From: SHLQ01 sp964441145
GTDB taxonomy: Bacteria > Actinomycetota > Acidimicrobiia > Acidimicrobiales > SHLQ01
NCBI GenBank assembly: GCA_964441145.1
Contig: CAYTUB010000031.1
Span: 1-32,323, forward strand
DNA: 32,323 nt
Direction of reading: 5' to 3'
The position numbers and the translations under genes were made by a program. Position 1 is the first letter of the stretch. Each line of letters opens with the position of its first letter. This document shows, in pieces, positions 23,615-30,988 of the stretch. Below the pieces are notes generated by a model. It made no database searches and was not told the origin of the DNA. It saw only the letters and a program-made list of their open reading frames with translations.

Positions 23615-23626
23615 GTGGCTTAACTC

Positions 23627-26080
23627 ATGACTATGACTGAAGACCGAGGCGCAACCCTCGTCGCAGCTGGTGACCCAACAGATGGGTCGACAACGACTCC
23701 GATCGAAATGCGCGTCAAGAAGCGCAACGGGAACCTGGAGACCGTTGATCTCAACAAGATCGTGAATGCGGTGGCCCGCTGCGCAGAAGGTCTTCTCAAC
23801 GTCGACGCTATGCGGGTGGCAACTCGAACGATCTCCGCGCTGGCCGATGGTGCAACCACCCGCGAGCTCGACGAATTGTCGATTCGCACGGCAGCTGCCT
23901 TCACGGTCGAGGAGCCGAACTACTCCAAGCTCGCTGCACGACTGCTCGCGACCTACATCGACAAAGAGGTACGCAACCAGAACATCCCGTGGTTCTCCGA
24001 GTCGGTTCTCGCAGGACACAAGGCCGGACTGATCGGAGACGACGTCGCCGAATTTGTTGAGGCAAACGCTCCGGCATTGAACGCTGCGATCAACTCGGAT
24101 CGAGATCGCAAGTTTGAGTTCTTCGGTTTGCGCACCGTCTATGACCGCTACCTGCTTCGCCACCCCGAGACCCGCAAAGTCACAGAGACACCGCAGTACT
24201 TCTTCCTGCGAGTGGCGTGTGGCCTTTCCCAAAATGCTGACGAAGCAATTCGCTTCTACGACCTCATGTCGAGCCTGGCCTACCTGCCGTCGAGCCCAAC
24301 GCTGTTCAACTCCGGCACACGGCACGCACAGATGAGCTCGTGCTACCTGCTCGACTCCCCAGAAGACAGCCTCGAAGGCATCTACAAGCGCTACACCGAC
24401 ATTGCGCGGCTCTCGAAGTTCGCTGGCGGCATTGGTGTTGCATGGCATCGCATTCGTTCGAAGGGTTCTCTTATCCAGGGAACCAACGGGCTTTCCAACG
24501 GCATTGTGCCGTGGCTCAAGACCCTCGACAGCTCCGTTGCCGCAGTCAATCAGGGTGGCCGTCGCAAGGGCGCTGCCTGCATTTACCTCGAGTCCTGGCA
24601 CGCCGACGTCGAGGAATTCCTCGACCTGCGTGAAAACACCGGCGACCACATGCGACGTGCGCACCAGCTGAACCTGGCCAACTGGGTGCCAGACCTCTTC
24701 ATGGAGCGCGTCGACAAGGATTGGCAGTGGTCGCTATTTGATCCAAAGAAGGTTCCCCACCTCACCGACCTCTACGGTGACGACTTCCGCGCAGCCTATG
24801 AAAAGGCCGAGGCAGATGGCTTGTACGAGCGCCAGATCAAGGCCCGTGACCTCTACAGCCGCATGATGCGTAGCTTGGCTCAAACCGGCAACGGTTGGAT
24901 GACCTTCAAAGACGCCTCGAACGAGAAGTGCAACCAAACCGGTATGGACTCCGACGATGGCACCGCCAACGTCGTGCACCTATCGAACCTGTGCACCGAG
25001 ATCATCGAGGTCACCAACCAAGAAGAGACCGCAGTCTGCAACCTTGGTTCGGTCAACCTTGGAGAGTTTGTCGGAAATGACGGCGAGTTCGACTTTGCAT
25101 CGCTTGGCGAAACCGTGCTGCATGTCATGCCGTTCCTCGATCGCGTGATCGACATCAACTTCTATCCCACCGACGAAGCCGGTCACTCCAACAACAAGTG
25201 GCGTCCGGTCGGCATGGGCCTCATGGGTCTGCAGGACGTCTTCTTCAAGTTGGGTCTGCCATTTGATTCCGACGAAGCGCGAGCCTTGTCGGCCCGGATC
25301 TCCGAGGAGATCTATCTCAACGCACTCACTGCGTCGGCCCGCCTCGCCGAAGAATTCGGACCACACGAAACCTACGATCGCACTCGTACCGCAAAGGGCG
25401 ATCTGCAGTTCGACTTGTGGGGCGTCGAGCCAACCCAGACCGAGCGCTGGGCCGAGGTCCGCGAACTCATTGCCAAGCACGGTCTTCGCAACTCATTGAT
25501 GATCGCCATTGCCCCCACGGCAACGATTGCTTCGATCGCCGGATGCTATGAGTGCATCGAGCCAATGGTGTCGAACCTGTTCAAGCGCGAAACGCTTTCG
25601 GGTGAGTTCCTGCAGATCAACCGGTACCTCGTGACCGAACTCCAAGAGCGTGGCCTGTGGGACGAAGAGATGATCAACGAGCTCAAGAAGTCTGAGGGCT
25701 CTGTTCAGCACATCGACCGTATCCCCGACGACCTCCGTGAGGTCTATCGCACCGCATGGGAACTCCCGATGCGATCGCTCATCGATATGGCCGCCGATCG
25801 TGGCGCCTACATCGATCAAAGCCAGTCACTGAACTTGTTCATGGAGTCGCCCAACATCGGCAAGCTCTCCTCGATGTACATGTATGCATGGAAGTCCGGT
25901 CTCAAGACCACCTACTACCTGCGTTCACGTCCAGCGACTCGCATCAACAAGACAACCACTGCACCCACGACAAGTGGGCCAACACCAACTCCCGGCGGGG
26001 AACCAAAGAAGACCTTCACCGATGAAGAGGCTTTGGCATGCTCATTGGAAAACCCTGAGTACTGCGAAGCCTGCGACTAA
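23627..26080 (+). CDS. nrdA: Ribonucleoside-diphosphate reductase alpha subunit, class I
   Basis: An 817-residue catalytic subunit that reduces ribonucleotides to deoxyribonucleotides for DNA synthesis. An ATP-cone allosteric domain lies at about 28-115 (VKKRNGNLETVDLNKIV). In the barrel, the redox cysteines are Cys239 (SSCYLL) and Cys471 (CNLGSVNL), with the thiyl-radical site N454-L-C456-T-E458. PTATIASIAG and TYYLRSRPATR close the active site. The C-terminal tail has the regenerating pair C813-x2-C816, preceded by a Thr/Pro-rich flexible linker. AGGTGG eight bases upstream supports the start; Met3 is an alternative. nrdB follows after 59 bases. The class is I, given its diferric partner, so no B12 dependence is implied. 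Confidence 0.96.
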   Translation: MTMTEDRGATLVAAGDPTDGSTTTPIEMRVKKRNGNLETVDLNKIVNAVARCAEGLLNVDAMRVATRTISALADGATTRELDELSIRTAAAFTVEEPNYSKLAARLLATYIDKEVRNQNIPWFSESVLAGHKAGLIGDDVAEFVEANAPALNAAINSDRDRKFEFFGLRTVYDRYLLRHPETRKVTETPQYFFLRVACGLSQNADEAIRFYDLMSSLAYLPSSPTLFNSGTRHAQMSSCYLLDSPEDSLEGIYKRYTDIARLSKFAGGIGVAWHRIRSKGSLIQGTNGLSNGIVPWLKTLDSSVAAVNQGGRRKGAACIYLESWHADVEEFLDLRENTGDHMRRAHQLNLANWVPDLFMERVDKDWQWSLFDPKKVPHLTDLYGDDFRAAYEKAEADGLYERQIKARDLYSRMMRSLAQTGNGWMTFKDASNEKCNQTGMDSDDGTANVVHLSNLCTEIIEVTNQEETAVCNLGSVNLGEFVGNDGEFDFASLGETVLHVMPFLDRVIDINFYPTDEAGHSNNKWRPVGMGLMGLQDVFFKLGLPFDSDEARALSARISEEIYLNALTASARLAEEFGPHETYDRTRTAKGDLQFDLWGVEPTQTERWAEVRELIAKHGLRNSLMIAIAPTATIASIAGCYECIEPMVSNLFKRETLSGEFLQINRYLVTELQERGLWDEEMINELKKSEGSVQHIDRIPDDLREVYRTAWELPMRSLIDMAADRGAYIDQSQSLNLFMESPNIGKLSSMYMYAWKSGLKTTYYLRSRPATRINKTTTAPTTSGPTPTPGGEPKKTFTDEEALACSLENPEYCEACD

Positions 26081-26139
26081 GTCGCACCGAATTCCCTGTT
26101 CCTCTCCGCACGCATAACAAAGAAAGCACTCCTCCTTCC

Positions 26140-27225
26140 ATGGCCCTCGTTGACGACTCCCTAAATCCAGAATTTGCTGACTTCTCGGTCCCGGCGAACA
26201 CAGAACTACCGGCACAGAGCCCCAAGAACATCCTTGATCCTGGCTTTGATCTGACGTTGCGCCCAATGCGCTACCCACAGTTCTTCGAGATGTACCAGGA
26301 CGCAATCAAGAACACGTGGACGGTCGACGAGATCGACTTCTCCGATGACCTGGTAGATCTCGACCGCAAGCTCATGCCTGCCGAGCGCCACCTCATCGAA
26401 CGCCTCGTGGCGTTCTTCGCTACCGGCGATTCGATCGTGGCAAACAACCTGGTGCTCAACCTGTACCAGCACATCAACGCCCCTGAAGCCCGCATGTACC
26501 TGTCACGTCAGCTTTACGAAGAGGCGTTGCATGTGCAGTTCTATCTGACACTGCTCGACAACTACATTCCCGACCACGACGAGCGCGCCGAGGCTTTTGC
26601 GGCCGTTGAGAACATCCCGTCGATCCGCAAGAAGGCCGAGTTCTGCTTCAAGTACATCGACTCGCTCGGCGACATCGACCAGATCGAAACGCCCGAGCAG
26701 CAAAAGCAGTTCCTGCTCAACCTGATTTGCTTCGCGGCATGCATCGAAGGCCTGTTCTTCTTCGCAGCATTTGCCTATGTGTACTTCCTGCGTGACAAGG
26801 GCCTACTCAACGGGCTCGCATCCGGAACAAACTGGGTGTTCCGCGACGAGAGCGCGCACATGAACTTCGCGTTCGAGGTCGTGAACACCGTGCGCGCCGA
26901 ACAACCGGAACTCTTCGACGAGGACCTCGAGCGACAGATTCGCGAGATGATGGACGAAGCCGTCGAGGCCGAGTACCAGTTCGCCGCCGACGTGCTCGCC
27001 GAAGGCGTGCAAGGCATGAGCCTGGCCGACACCAAGATCTACCTCCAGTTCGTCGCCGACCAGCGCCTCGCTCAGCTCGGCTACGCACCGGCATACGGGG
27101 TCAAGAACCCGTTCACCTTCATGGAGCTCCAAGACGTTCAGGAGCTCACCAACTTCTTCGAACGCACCGTCTCGGCCTACCAGGTAGGCGTCGAAGGCGA
27201 CGTCGGCTTCGACGAGGATTTCTGA
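26140..27225 (+). CDS. nrdB: Ribonucleoside-diphosphate reductase beta subunit, class I
   Basis: A 361-residue ferritin-like radical-generating subunit. The dimetal ligands are recognisable: Asp97, Glu128 and His131 (EEALH), Glu203 (IEGLFF), Glu237 and His240 (RDESAH). The radical tyrosine is present as Tyr135, four residues after His131, so this is not the Phe-bearing class Ic type. The acidic C-terminal tail (VGVEGDVGFDEDF) would dock onto the alpha subunit. No ribosome-binding site is obvious before the ATG, so translation may depend on coupling with nrdA. A strong hairpin terminator follows. Confidence 0.95.
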   Translation: MALVDDSLNPEFADFSVPANTELPAQSPKNILDPGFDLTLRPMRYPQFFEMYQDAIKNTWTVDEIDFSDDLVDLDRKLMPAERHLIERLVAFFATGDSIVANNLVLNLYQHINAPEARMYLSRQLYEEALHVQFYLTLLDNYIPDHDERAEAFAAVENIPSIRKKAEFCFKYIDSLGDIDQIETPEQQKQFLLNLICFAACIEGLFFFAAFAYVYFLRDKGLLNGLASGTNWVFRDESAHMNFAFEVVNTVRAEQPELFDEDLERQIREMMDEAVEAEYQFAADVLAEGVQGMSLADTKIYLQFVADQRLAQLGYAPAYGVKNPFTFMELQDVQELTNFFERTVSAYQVGVEGDVGFDEDF

Positions 27226-27276
27226 TTTTCCCGGAGCTTCGCTCCTCCAGGGCTCGCGCATCGAAAGTCTTGAAAA

Positions 27277-27319
27277 CTAGGAACGGTGAGCATGAATAAT
27301 TCATGCTCACCGTTCCTAG
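27277..27319. terminator. Perfect 20-bp-stem terminator between nrdB and the small acidic gene
   Basis: Arms 27277-27296 and 27300-27319 are perfect inverted copies with a TAA loop. On the minus strand the stem is followed directly by TTTT (27276-27273), and on the plus strand a TTTT occurs about ten bases later. It can therefore end both convergent transcripts. A smaller GGAGC-TTC-GCTCC hairpin (27233-27245) precedes it on the nrdB side. Confidence 0.8.
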
Positions 27320-27335
27320 ATCTTGAAGTTTTGCG

Positions 27336-27629
27336 CTAGCCGAGGAGGCCTTTAGCGATTCCGCCGAGGCCGCCACCGCCGTCTTCGTCATCGTCGTCTC
27401 CGCCGCCGAGGAAGCCCTTGGCTGCATCGGCGATGCCGCCAAGACCGGCAGCATCGGCTGCGCTTTCGGCCATGCCGCCAGCGTCGACGCCGAGGGCGCC
27501 CTTGACCTGGTCAGCGATTGGGCCGGGCAACACGCCATCGATCTTTTCCAATACGGCGAGAACGGCGAGCTTCGCCTTCATTTCGTCGATGCCGGCCTTT
27601 TCTGCGACGGTGCCTACGAGATCATCCAT
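27336..27629 (-). CDS. Small acidic protein with Gly/Asp-rich tail
   Basis: A 97-residue protein of unknown function. Residues 1-48 are helical (DDLVGTVAEKAGIDEMKAKLA, then VLEKIDGVLPGPIADQVKGAL), loosely recalling the repeat of DUF2267-like proteins, but too short for a firm match. The second half is low-complexity Ala/Gly with an acidic run GGGDDDDEDGGGG and a terminal GLGGIAKGLLG. I chose the ATG at 27629 because AAAGGAG lies five bases upstream; a longer reading from 27683 has no such site. It is convergent with nrdB and has its own terminator. Confidence 0.68.
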   Translation of the reverse strand: MDDLVGTVAEKAGIDEMKAKLAVLAVLEKIDGVLPGPIADQVKGALGVDAGGMAESAADAAGLGGIADAAKGFLGGGDDDDEDGGGGLGGIAKGLLG

Positions 27630-27707
27630 GACAACTCCTTTGAGTAATCCCACCACCAATTCGTTGAGACTACGCCGGATCACAGTCCGAGCAGTGGCAC
27701 ACGTTCC

Positions 27708-28286
27708 TTAAGCAGGTGGAAATGAACCGTTCCCGGACTCATTGAGCTTGGTGATCTTGTCGCCGACGTTGATGTCGCCCTCGGAGACCACCATGACATT
27801 GATACCGCGATAGCGCTGGACGGGGTCGGAGTTGGCAAATACACGAGCGTCGGCACCAAACCGGTCGGCGAACTTTGGGCATCCACGATGGAGCTTGTTT
27901 GCGACCTCGAGAACTGCGGTTCCGATCGCCAAACGCGAGCCGTTCGCGATGTTGTCGGTGCTGAGGTCGAAGTCGACCAGGATCTGGTCGCCGGCCAGCT
28001 GCCAGCGGTCGCGGTCGCCGTCGGCGATGACATCGAGGACAACCGAGTTCATCACGCAAATTTGTGCTTCTGGGTGTGCTTTCCCATCTGGTGTTCGGTC
28101 ATTTCCGCGTGCCACGTAGTTGTCGCCAATGATCCCCTGGCCAGGGACAACATGGATAGTTTCGACGACCTCTCGGGTACCGGTTTCGGGGCGAATGACT
28201 AGGGCCGTGACCTCGCCTTCATCTGCGGGCATCGGAGCGAGTTGCTCGATGCGGTCAGAGAGTTCCTCAGAAGTCAGATGTGCCAT
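27708..28286 (-). CDS. MOSC domain protein
   Basis: A 192-residue protein dominated by a MOSC domain, the beta-barrel fold found at the C-terminus of molybdenum cofactor sulfurases and in YiiM/YuaD-like proteins. Typical features are an early GQGIIGDNYVARG (49-61) and the conserved cysteine Cys136 in LHRGCPKFADRFG. Such proteins handle sulfur on the molybdenum cofactor or use it to reduce N-hydroxylated compounds; which applies is unclear. The ATG lies six bases after TAGGAT with no ribosome-binding site, indicating a leaderless transcript. It is divergent from the TetR gene at 28367. Confidence 0.85.
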   Translation of the reverse strand: MAHLTSEELSDRIEQLAPMPADEGEVTALVIRPETGTREVVETIHVVPGQGIIGDNYVARGNDRTPDGKAHPEAQICVMNSVVLDVIADGDRDRWQLAGDQILVDFDLSTDNIANGSRLAIGTAVLEVANKLHRGCPKFADRFGADARVFANSDPVQRYRGINVMVVSEGDINVGDKITKLNESGNGSFPPA

Positions 28287-28292
28287 GTGGCA

Positions 28293-28298
28293 ATCCTA
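28293..28298 (-). promoter_or_regulatory. -10 box TAGGAT of a leaderless MOSC-gene transcript
   Basis: On the minus strand TAGGAT is followed by six bases and then the ATG at 28286. Hexamer and distance are identical to those of aroQ. Confidence 0.6.
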
Positions 28299-28324
28299 GT
28301 GGGGTAGCAAGGCGTGAAGTTCTC

Positions 28325-28361
28325 TACAATGGCGGCAAGACCGGTGGGGTCGAGTAAAGGA
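28325..28361 (+). promoter_or_regulatory. -10 box TACAAT and ribosome-binding site of the TetR gene
   Basis: TACAAT (28325-28330) is a good -10 hexamer about 36 bases before the ATG. AAAGGA (28356-28361) lies five bases before the start. No convincing -35 box was found. In an 80-base divergent spacer, autoregulation by the TetR protein is likely (inference). Confidence 0.45.
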
Positions 28362-28366
28362 AAATA

Positions 28367-29140
28367 ATGAGAGAAGCGGCCGTTCGGCGAGGCCGAAAGG
28401 CGAAGTTCTCCGACGATGAAGTACGCGAGCGAATGATCCACTACGCGATCGATAATGTCCTTTCGCACGGCGTCGCCTATGGCCTCGACAGCGTTCGCCT
28501 GGACCGACTGGTCGTCGTCGCAAAGGTTCCCCGCAATGCTGCCTACGCGGTCTTCTCCAACGACTCCGAGGGGCGCACCCCACAGGAAAACCTCCGTCGG
28601 GAAGTCGTCATCTCCTTGCTCCGCGACACCCCAGGTGGAAATGCAACGGCTACTCGCGATGTTGCGGCCGCAAAGATTGACGACGTTGCACAGGTGCTCG
28701 CCTCCGGGACCTCAAAGCAGCTACGCGAGGCCCGGTCAGCGGTTATTCGGGTCGTGGCTGAGTTCAACCACGAGCTTCTCCATTCGCAGCGTTGGACCGT
28801 CTATCGAAGCCTCGTCACGGGGGCTCTCACCAGCCCCAACCCCGACCCGACCATCGTCGAGGCCGTCGAGGCTGGGGAGCAGAAGCTCATCGCAAGCTAC
28901 GTGACGCTGTTCGAAGAGTTCGCGGAGCTGTTCCGCATGCGACTCAAAGAACATGTCACCCACGAGCAGTTCGCCATTGCTGTGTACGCGCTGAACGATG
29001 GGCTATCGAATCACGTCGGCCGGCCGTTCAGCAACCAGCGCATCCAAGTCTCCGGGACAGATGAGAGCACAAGTATCTTCACGGTCGGGGTCGAGGCTCT
29101 GTTCGACCGGTTCTACGAGTTCGCCGAACCCGAGTTCTAG
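28367..29140 (+). CDS. TetR-like transcriptional regulator
   Basis: A 257-residue protein with a TetR-type N-terminal helix-turn-helix (about 14-66: DDEVRERMIHYAIDNVLSHG, then LDSVRLDRLVVVAKVPRNAAYAVF) after a basic leader, and an all-helical ligand-binding domain behind it. It is longer than the usual 190-220 residues, the extra length lying in the effector domain. AAAGGA five bases upstream supports the start. It is divergent from the MOSC gene, its most obvious target, and convergent with the EEP gene, with a single base between the two stop codons. Confidence 0.78.
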   Translation: MREAAVRRGRKAKFSDDEVRERMIHYAIDNVLSHGVAYGLDSVRLDRLVVVAKVPRNAAYAVFSNDSEGRTPQENLRREVVISLLRDTPGGNATATRDVAAAKIDDVAQVLASGTSKQLREARSAVIRVVAEFNHELLHSQRWTVYRSLVTGALTSPNPDPTIVEAVEAGEQKLIASYVTLFEEFAELFRMRLKEHVTHEQFAIAVYALNDGLSNHVGRPFSNQRIQVSGTDESTSIFTVGVEALFDRFYEFAEPEF

Positions 29141-29141
29141 A

Positions 29142-30101
29142 TCAAACCGGCTCGGACTCGAAGGCCACGCGTGCAATCAACGAGCGGTGATCTGATCCGC
29201 CTCCATCACCAAGTCGGTACTCGGCAACCACTAGCTCGGGAGACGTCAGTACGTGATCGATGGCGATGCCGATCCTGTTCAGCGGACCTGCGGGGAACGT
29301 GGGGGCAATCCCGAGCTCGCGGCGCGGGTCAACCCAACCGAGGTCGTCGATGAAACGTTGATAATCAGGCGATGTTGGTGTGATATTCAAGTCGGTGATC
29401 ACTACCGCTGGCCCCTCGTGAGCTGCGACGAGTTCGCGTGTTGCCTCTAACAACGTTCGGCGCTGCGCGATCTTTTCGCCGTCGGTGCGAGACGGACTCG
29501 GATGAAGGGCAACGGCCAAGACTTCGCGACCGTGCAACTGCGTCACTGCAGCAATTGGCGCCAACGCTGGCGCACCGGTCGAAAAGGGTTGCAGTTCCGA
29601 TCGCGATAGGAGGATCGACCCAAAGCGCCGCACTTCGGCCAAGGGTTCATCGAGCCCACTGACATGAAACGGGTACTGCTCTACAACTAGCGGGGCAAGC
29701 TCTCGCCATCGAGCATCGGTCATCTCGTGGAGGGCAACGACATCGGCATCCGATTGCAGAACCTCGTCGGCTATCGCCTGTACGTCGTCGTTCAGATACA
29801 ACGTGTTGTACTGCAGCACCGCAATTTCCTGGGCGTTGTTCGACAGGCTCGAACCACCCGACCCCAGGTACGGCAACGTCGAGGGCGCAAGTGCAGCCGC
29901 CGCCAACAAAGCAAGGACGGCGGCCGGTCGGTGGGCGATGATCGCGAGACCCAAGACGCCGACCGCGACCACAAGGAGATGAGGGCGAAGGTTCGTCGCC
30001 GCCTCCACGGACGAAAACGAGCCGCCTAGGAACAGTAAAAGCGACAGCACCAATAGCCCGCCAGCGGCCACGGCTAGCGAAATTTCCAATATTCGGCTCA
30101 T
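29142..30101 (-). CDS. Membrane-anchored endonuclease/exonuclease/phosphatase-family protein
   Basis: A 319-residue protein with three N-terminal hydrophobic helices (about 5-28, 40-56, 58-77) and an EEP (DNase I-like) catalytic domain (about 92-315) predicted on the outer face. The metal-dependent active site is recognisable: Asn99 in LQYNTLY, Glu126 in ALHEMTDARW, the DLN in VVITDLNITP, IDHVLTS and the terminal GGSDHRSL. This YafD-like architecture is common in actinobacteria; substrates may be nucleic acids or phosphoesters and phospholipids. No ribosome-binding site is seen; a TACCGT lies nine bases upstream, a looser version of the leaderless spacing. Confidence 0.83.
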   Translation of the reverse strand: MSRILEISLAVAAGGLLVLSLLLFLGGSFSSVEAATNLRPHLLVVAVGVLGLAIIAHRPAAVLALLAAAALAPSTLPYLGSGGSSLSNNAQEIAVLQYNTLYLNDDVQAIADEVLQSDADVVALHEMTDARWRELAPLVVEQYPFHVSGLDEPLAEVRRFGSILLSRSELQPFSTGAPALAPIAAVTQLHGREVLAVALHPSPSRTDGEKIAQRRTLLEATRELVAAHEGPAVVITDLNITPTSPDYQRFIDDLGWVDPRRELGIAPTFPAGPLNRIGIAIDHVLTSPELVVAEYRLGDGGGSDHRSLIARVAFESEPV

Positions 30102-30156
30102 GAGGAGCCGACGGTAACCAACGCGACCGAAAGGAGAGGTAAGGGGGATTGGGAGC

Positions 30157-30162
30157 TAGCGT
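30157..30162 (+). promoter_or_regulatory. Candidate -10 box TAGCGT for a leaderless mini-ORF
   Basis: TAGCGT is followed by exactly six bases and an ATG at 30169, the same geometry as aroQ and the MOSC gene. Confidence 0.35.
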
Positions 30163-30168
30163 CTGGTC

Positions 30169-30246
30169 ATGCTCGTTCCGCCTGCGACCCTCATCGCTCA
30201 CCCGACAGCAGAGGTTGTAGGAACGCTCGCCAAGGTCGTCGAATAG
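30169..30246 (+). CDS. Possible 25-residue leaderless peptide
   Basis: A short frame (MLVPPATLIAHPT then AEVVGTLAKVVE) that starts six bases after a TANNNT hexamer and has no ribosome-binding site. The peptide is mildly hydrophobic and ends in an amphipathic helix-like stretch. I recognise no homologue. It may be a genuine micropeptide, a leader ORF, or chance; length alone gives little support. Confidence 0.3.
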   Translation: MLVPPATLIAHPTAEVVGTLAKVVE

Positions 30247-30271
30247 TTCGCGGCTCGCTGCGCCACCCGAG

Positions 30272-30409
30272 GTGCCACGGACCGAGAAAGAACAACGAAA
30301 TGAACAGCTGCGATTCTGTGAATGCGGACAGGGTGAGGTCGGTTCTCTCTTACATGATGGTCAGTTCAGCACTTGCTCGAATCTCCTCCGCTGCCCGAAA
30401 TGCGGCTGA
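30272..30409 (+). CDS. Possible 45-residue zinc-ribbon protein
   Basis: A GTG-initiated frame encoding a charged N-terminus (PRTEKEQRNEQLR) and a four-cysteine pattern: C16-x-C18-G, C35, and C41-PK-C44-G at the very end. The closing CPKCG is a classic zinc-ribbon knuckle, and a 10-bp inverted repeat begins on the base after the stop codon. Against it: no ribosome-binding site or -10 box at a convincing distance, and no recognised family. It could also be the remnant of a larger gene, since the frame is open back to 30221. Confidence 0.35.
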   Translation: MPRTEKEQRNEQLRFCECGQGEVGSLLHDGQFSTCSNLLRCPKCG

Positions 30410-30449
30410 GACTGTCGTCCAAAGCAGTCATCACTTGGCGACGACAGTC
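30410..30449 (+). terminator. Inverted repeat directly after the zinc-ribbon frame
   Basis: GACTGTCGTC (30410-30419) and GACGACAGTC (30440-30449) are perfect 10-bp arms with a 20-base loop. The first arm starts at the base following the TGA of the frame at 30272. A second dyad, GTGCCGGC (30460-30467) with GCCGGCAC (30499-30506), follows. There is no T-tract. From 30450 to 30584 I see no gene. Confidence 0.4.
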
Positions 30450-30584
30450 CTCGGCTCGGGTGCCGGCGAGCATCTCCCCTCAAACGTTGAACGCCACGGC
30501 CGGCACTTGCTGGTTCGTGTGACCGTCCCCACCAACCGAATGGATTCCCGTTTCTCCCACGGTCGCCGTCGGTACTAGGTAACC

Positions 30585-30619
30585 CAACCACCTCTGCAGG
30601 TACCCTGCGGAGGTGGTTG
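30585..30619. promoter_or_regulatory. 16-bp dyad covering the -10 box and start codon of the gene at 30613
   Basis: Arms 30585-30600 and 30604-30619 match as inverted copies at 15 of 16 positions (the exception can form a G-U pair), with a TAC loop. The right half contains TACCCT (30601-30606), then six bases, then the GTG start at 30613. As DNA it would be an operator that hides the promoter; as RNA only its right arm would be in a leaderless transcript. It may also terminate transcription coming from upstream. Confidence 0.5.
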
Positions 30620-30903
30620 AGTTGATTTTGCGCGCCCAGGTTGGAGCCTTCCCACTGTGGGATGCCGCTGATCAAAATGTGGTCCCAGACTCGATACCGC
30701 TTTCGCCACGTCTACTCATGGCACTCCAAGACTGGGCCGACTTCTTTGATGACGTCGGCGGAGCAATGAGCGATAGTGACGTCGTCGAAGAGTTCGTGGG
30801 ACAGGGCTTCAAGATCGCCCACGCCATCCGTCGCGAGCTAAAGGGATCGACGGTCTGGTTCGAGCACCCGGTGAGCGAGGAACGTACGCGAATTGAACGG
30901 TGA
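30613..30903 (+). CDS. Conserved-looking hypothetical protein, 96 residues
   Basis: An acidic soluble protein without a recognised domain. The N-terminal part (AQVGAFPLWDAADQ, then PDSIPLSPRLLMALQDWADFFDDVGG) resembles short actinobacterial proteins with an FPLWD...LPLSxxLxxxLxxW pattern, and the C-terminal part (FVGQGFKIAHAIRREL) looks helical. The GTG start is chosen because TACCCT lies six bases upstream and the residues from there on already look coded; there is no ribosome-binding site. A large dyad overlaps the start. The gene at 30989 follows after 85 bases on the same strand. Confidence 0.6.
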   Translation: MVELILRAQVGAFPLWDAADQNVVPDSIPLSPRLLMALQDWADFFDDVGGAMSDSDVVEEFVGQGFKIAHAIRRELKGSTVWFEHPVSEERTRIER

Positions 30904-30988
30904 AACCAGAGATACCAATCTTGGTGCTCTTCAGGGTCAATATAGGTAATTCGACTCACGTAGCGAAGGGGCGGCCCGATGGACTGAC

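Noticed and set aside
23252..23626. Cobalamin riboswitch upstream of nrdA
   Set aside because: No B12-box-like element was seen, and the reductase is class I with a dimetal beta subunit, which needs no B12.
27630..27683. Longer N-terminus for the small acidic protein
   Set aside because: The AAAGGAG directly before the ATG at 27629 marks that codon as the start.
30300..30578. 92-residue plus-strand frame starting at an ATG near 30300
   Set aside because: It crosses the inverted repeats, has no start signal and competes with the frame that carries the CxCG/CPKCG cysteines.
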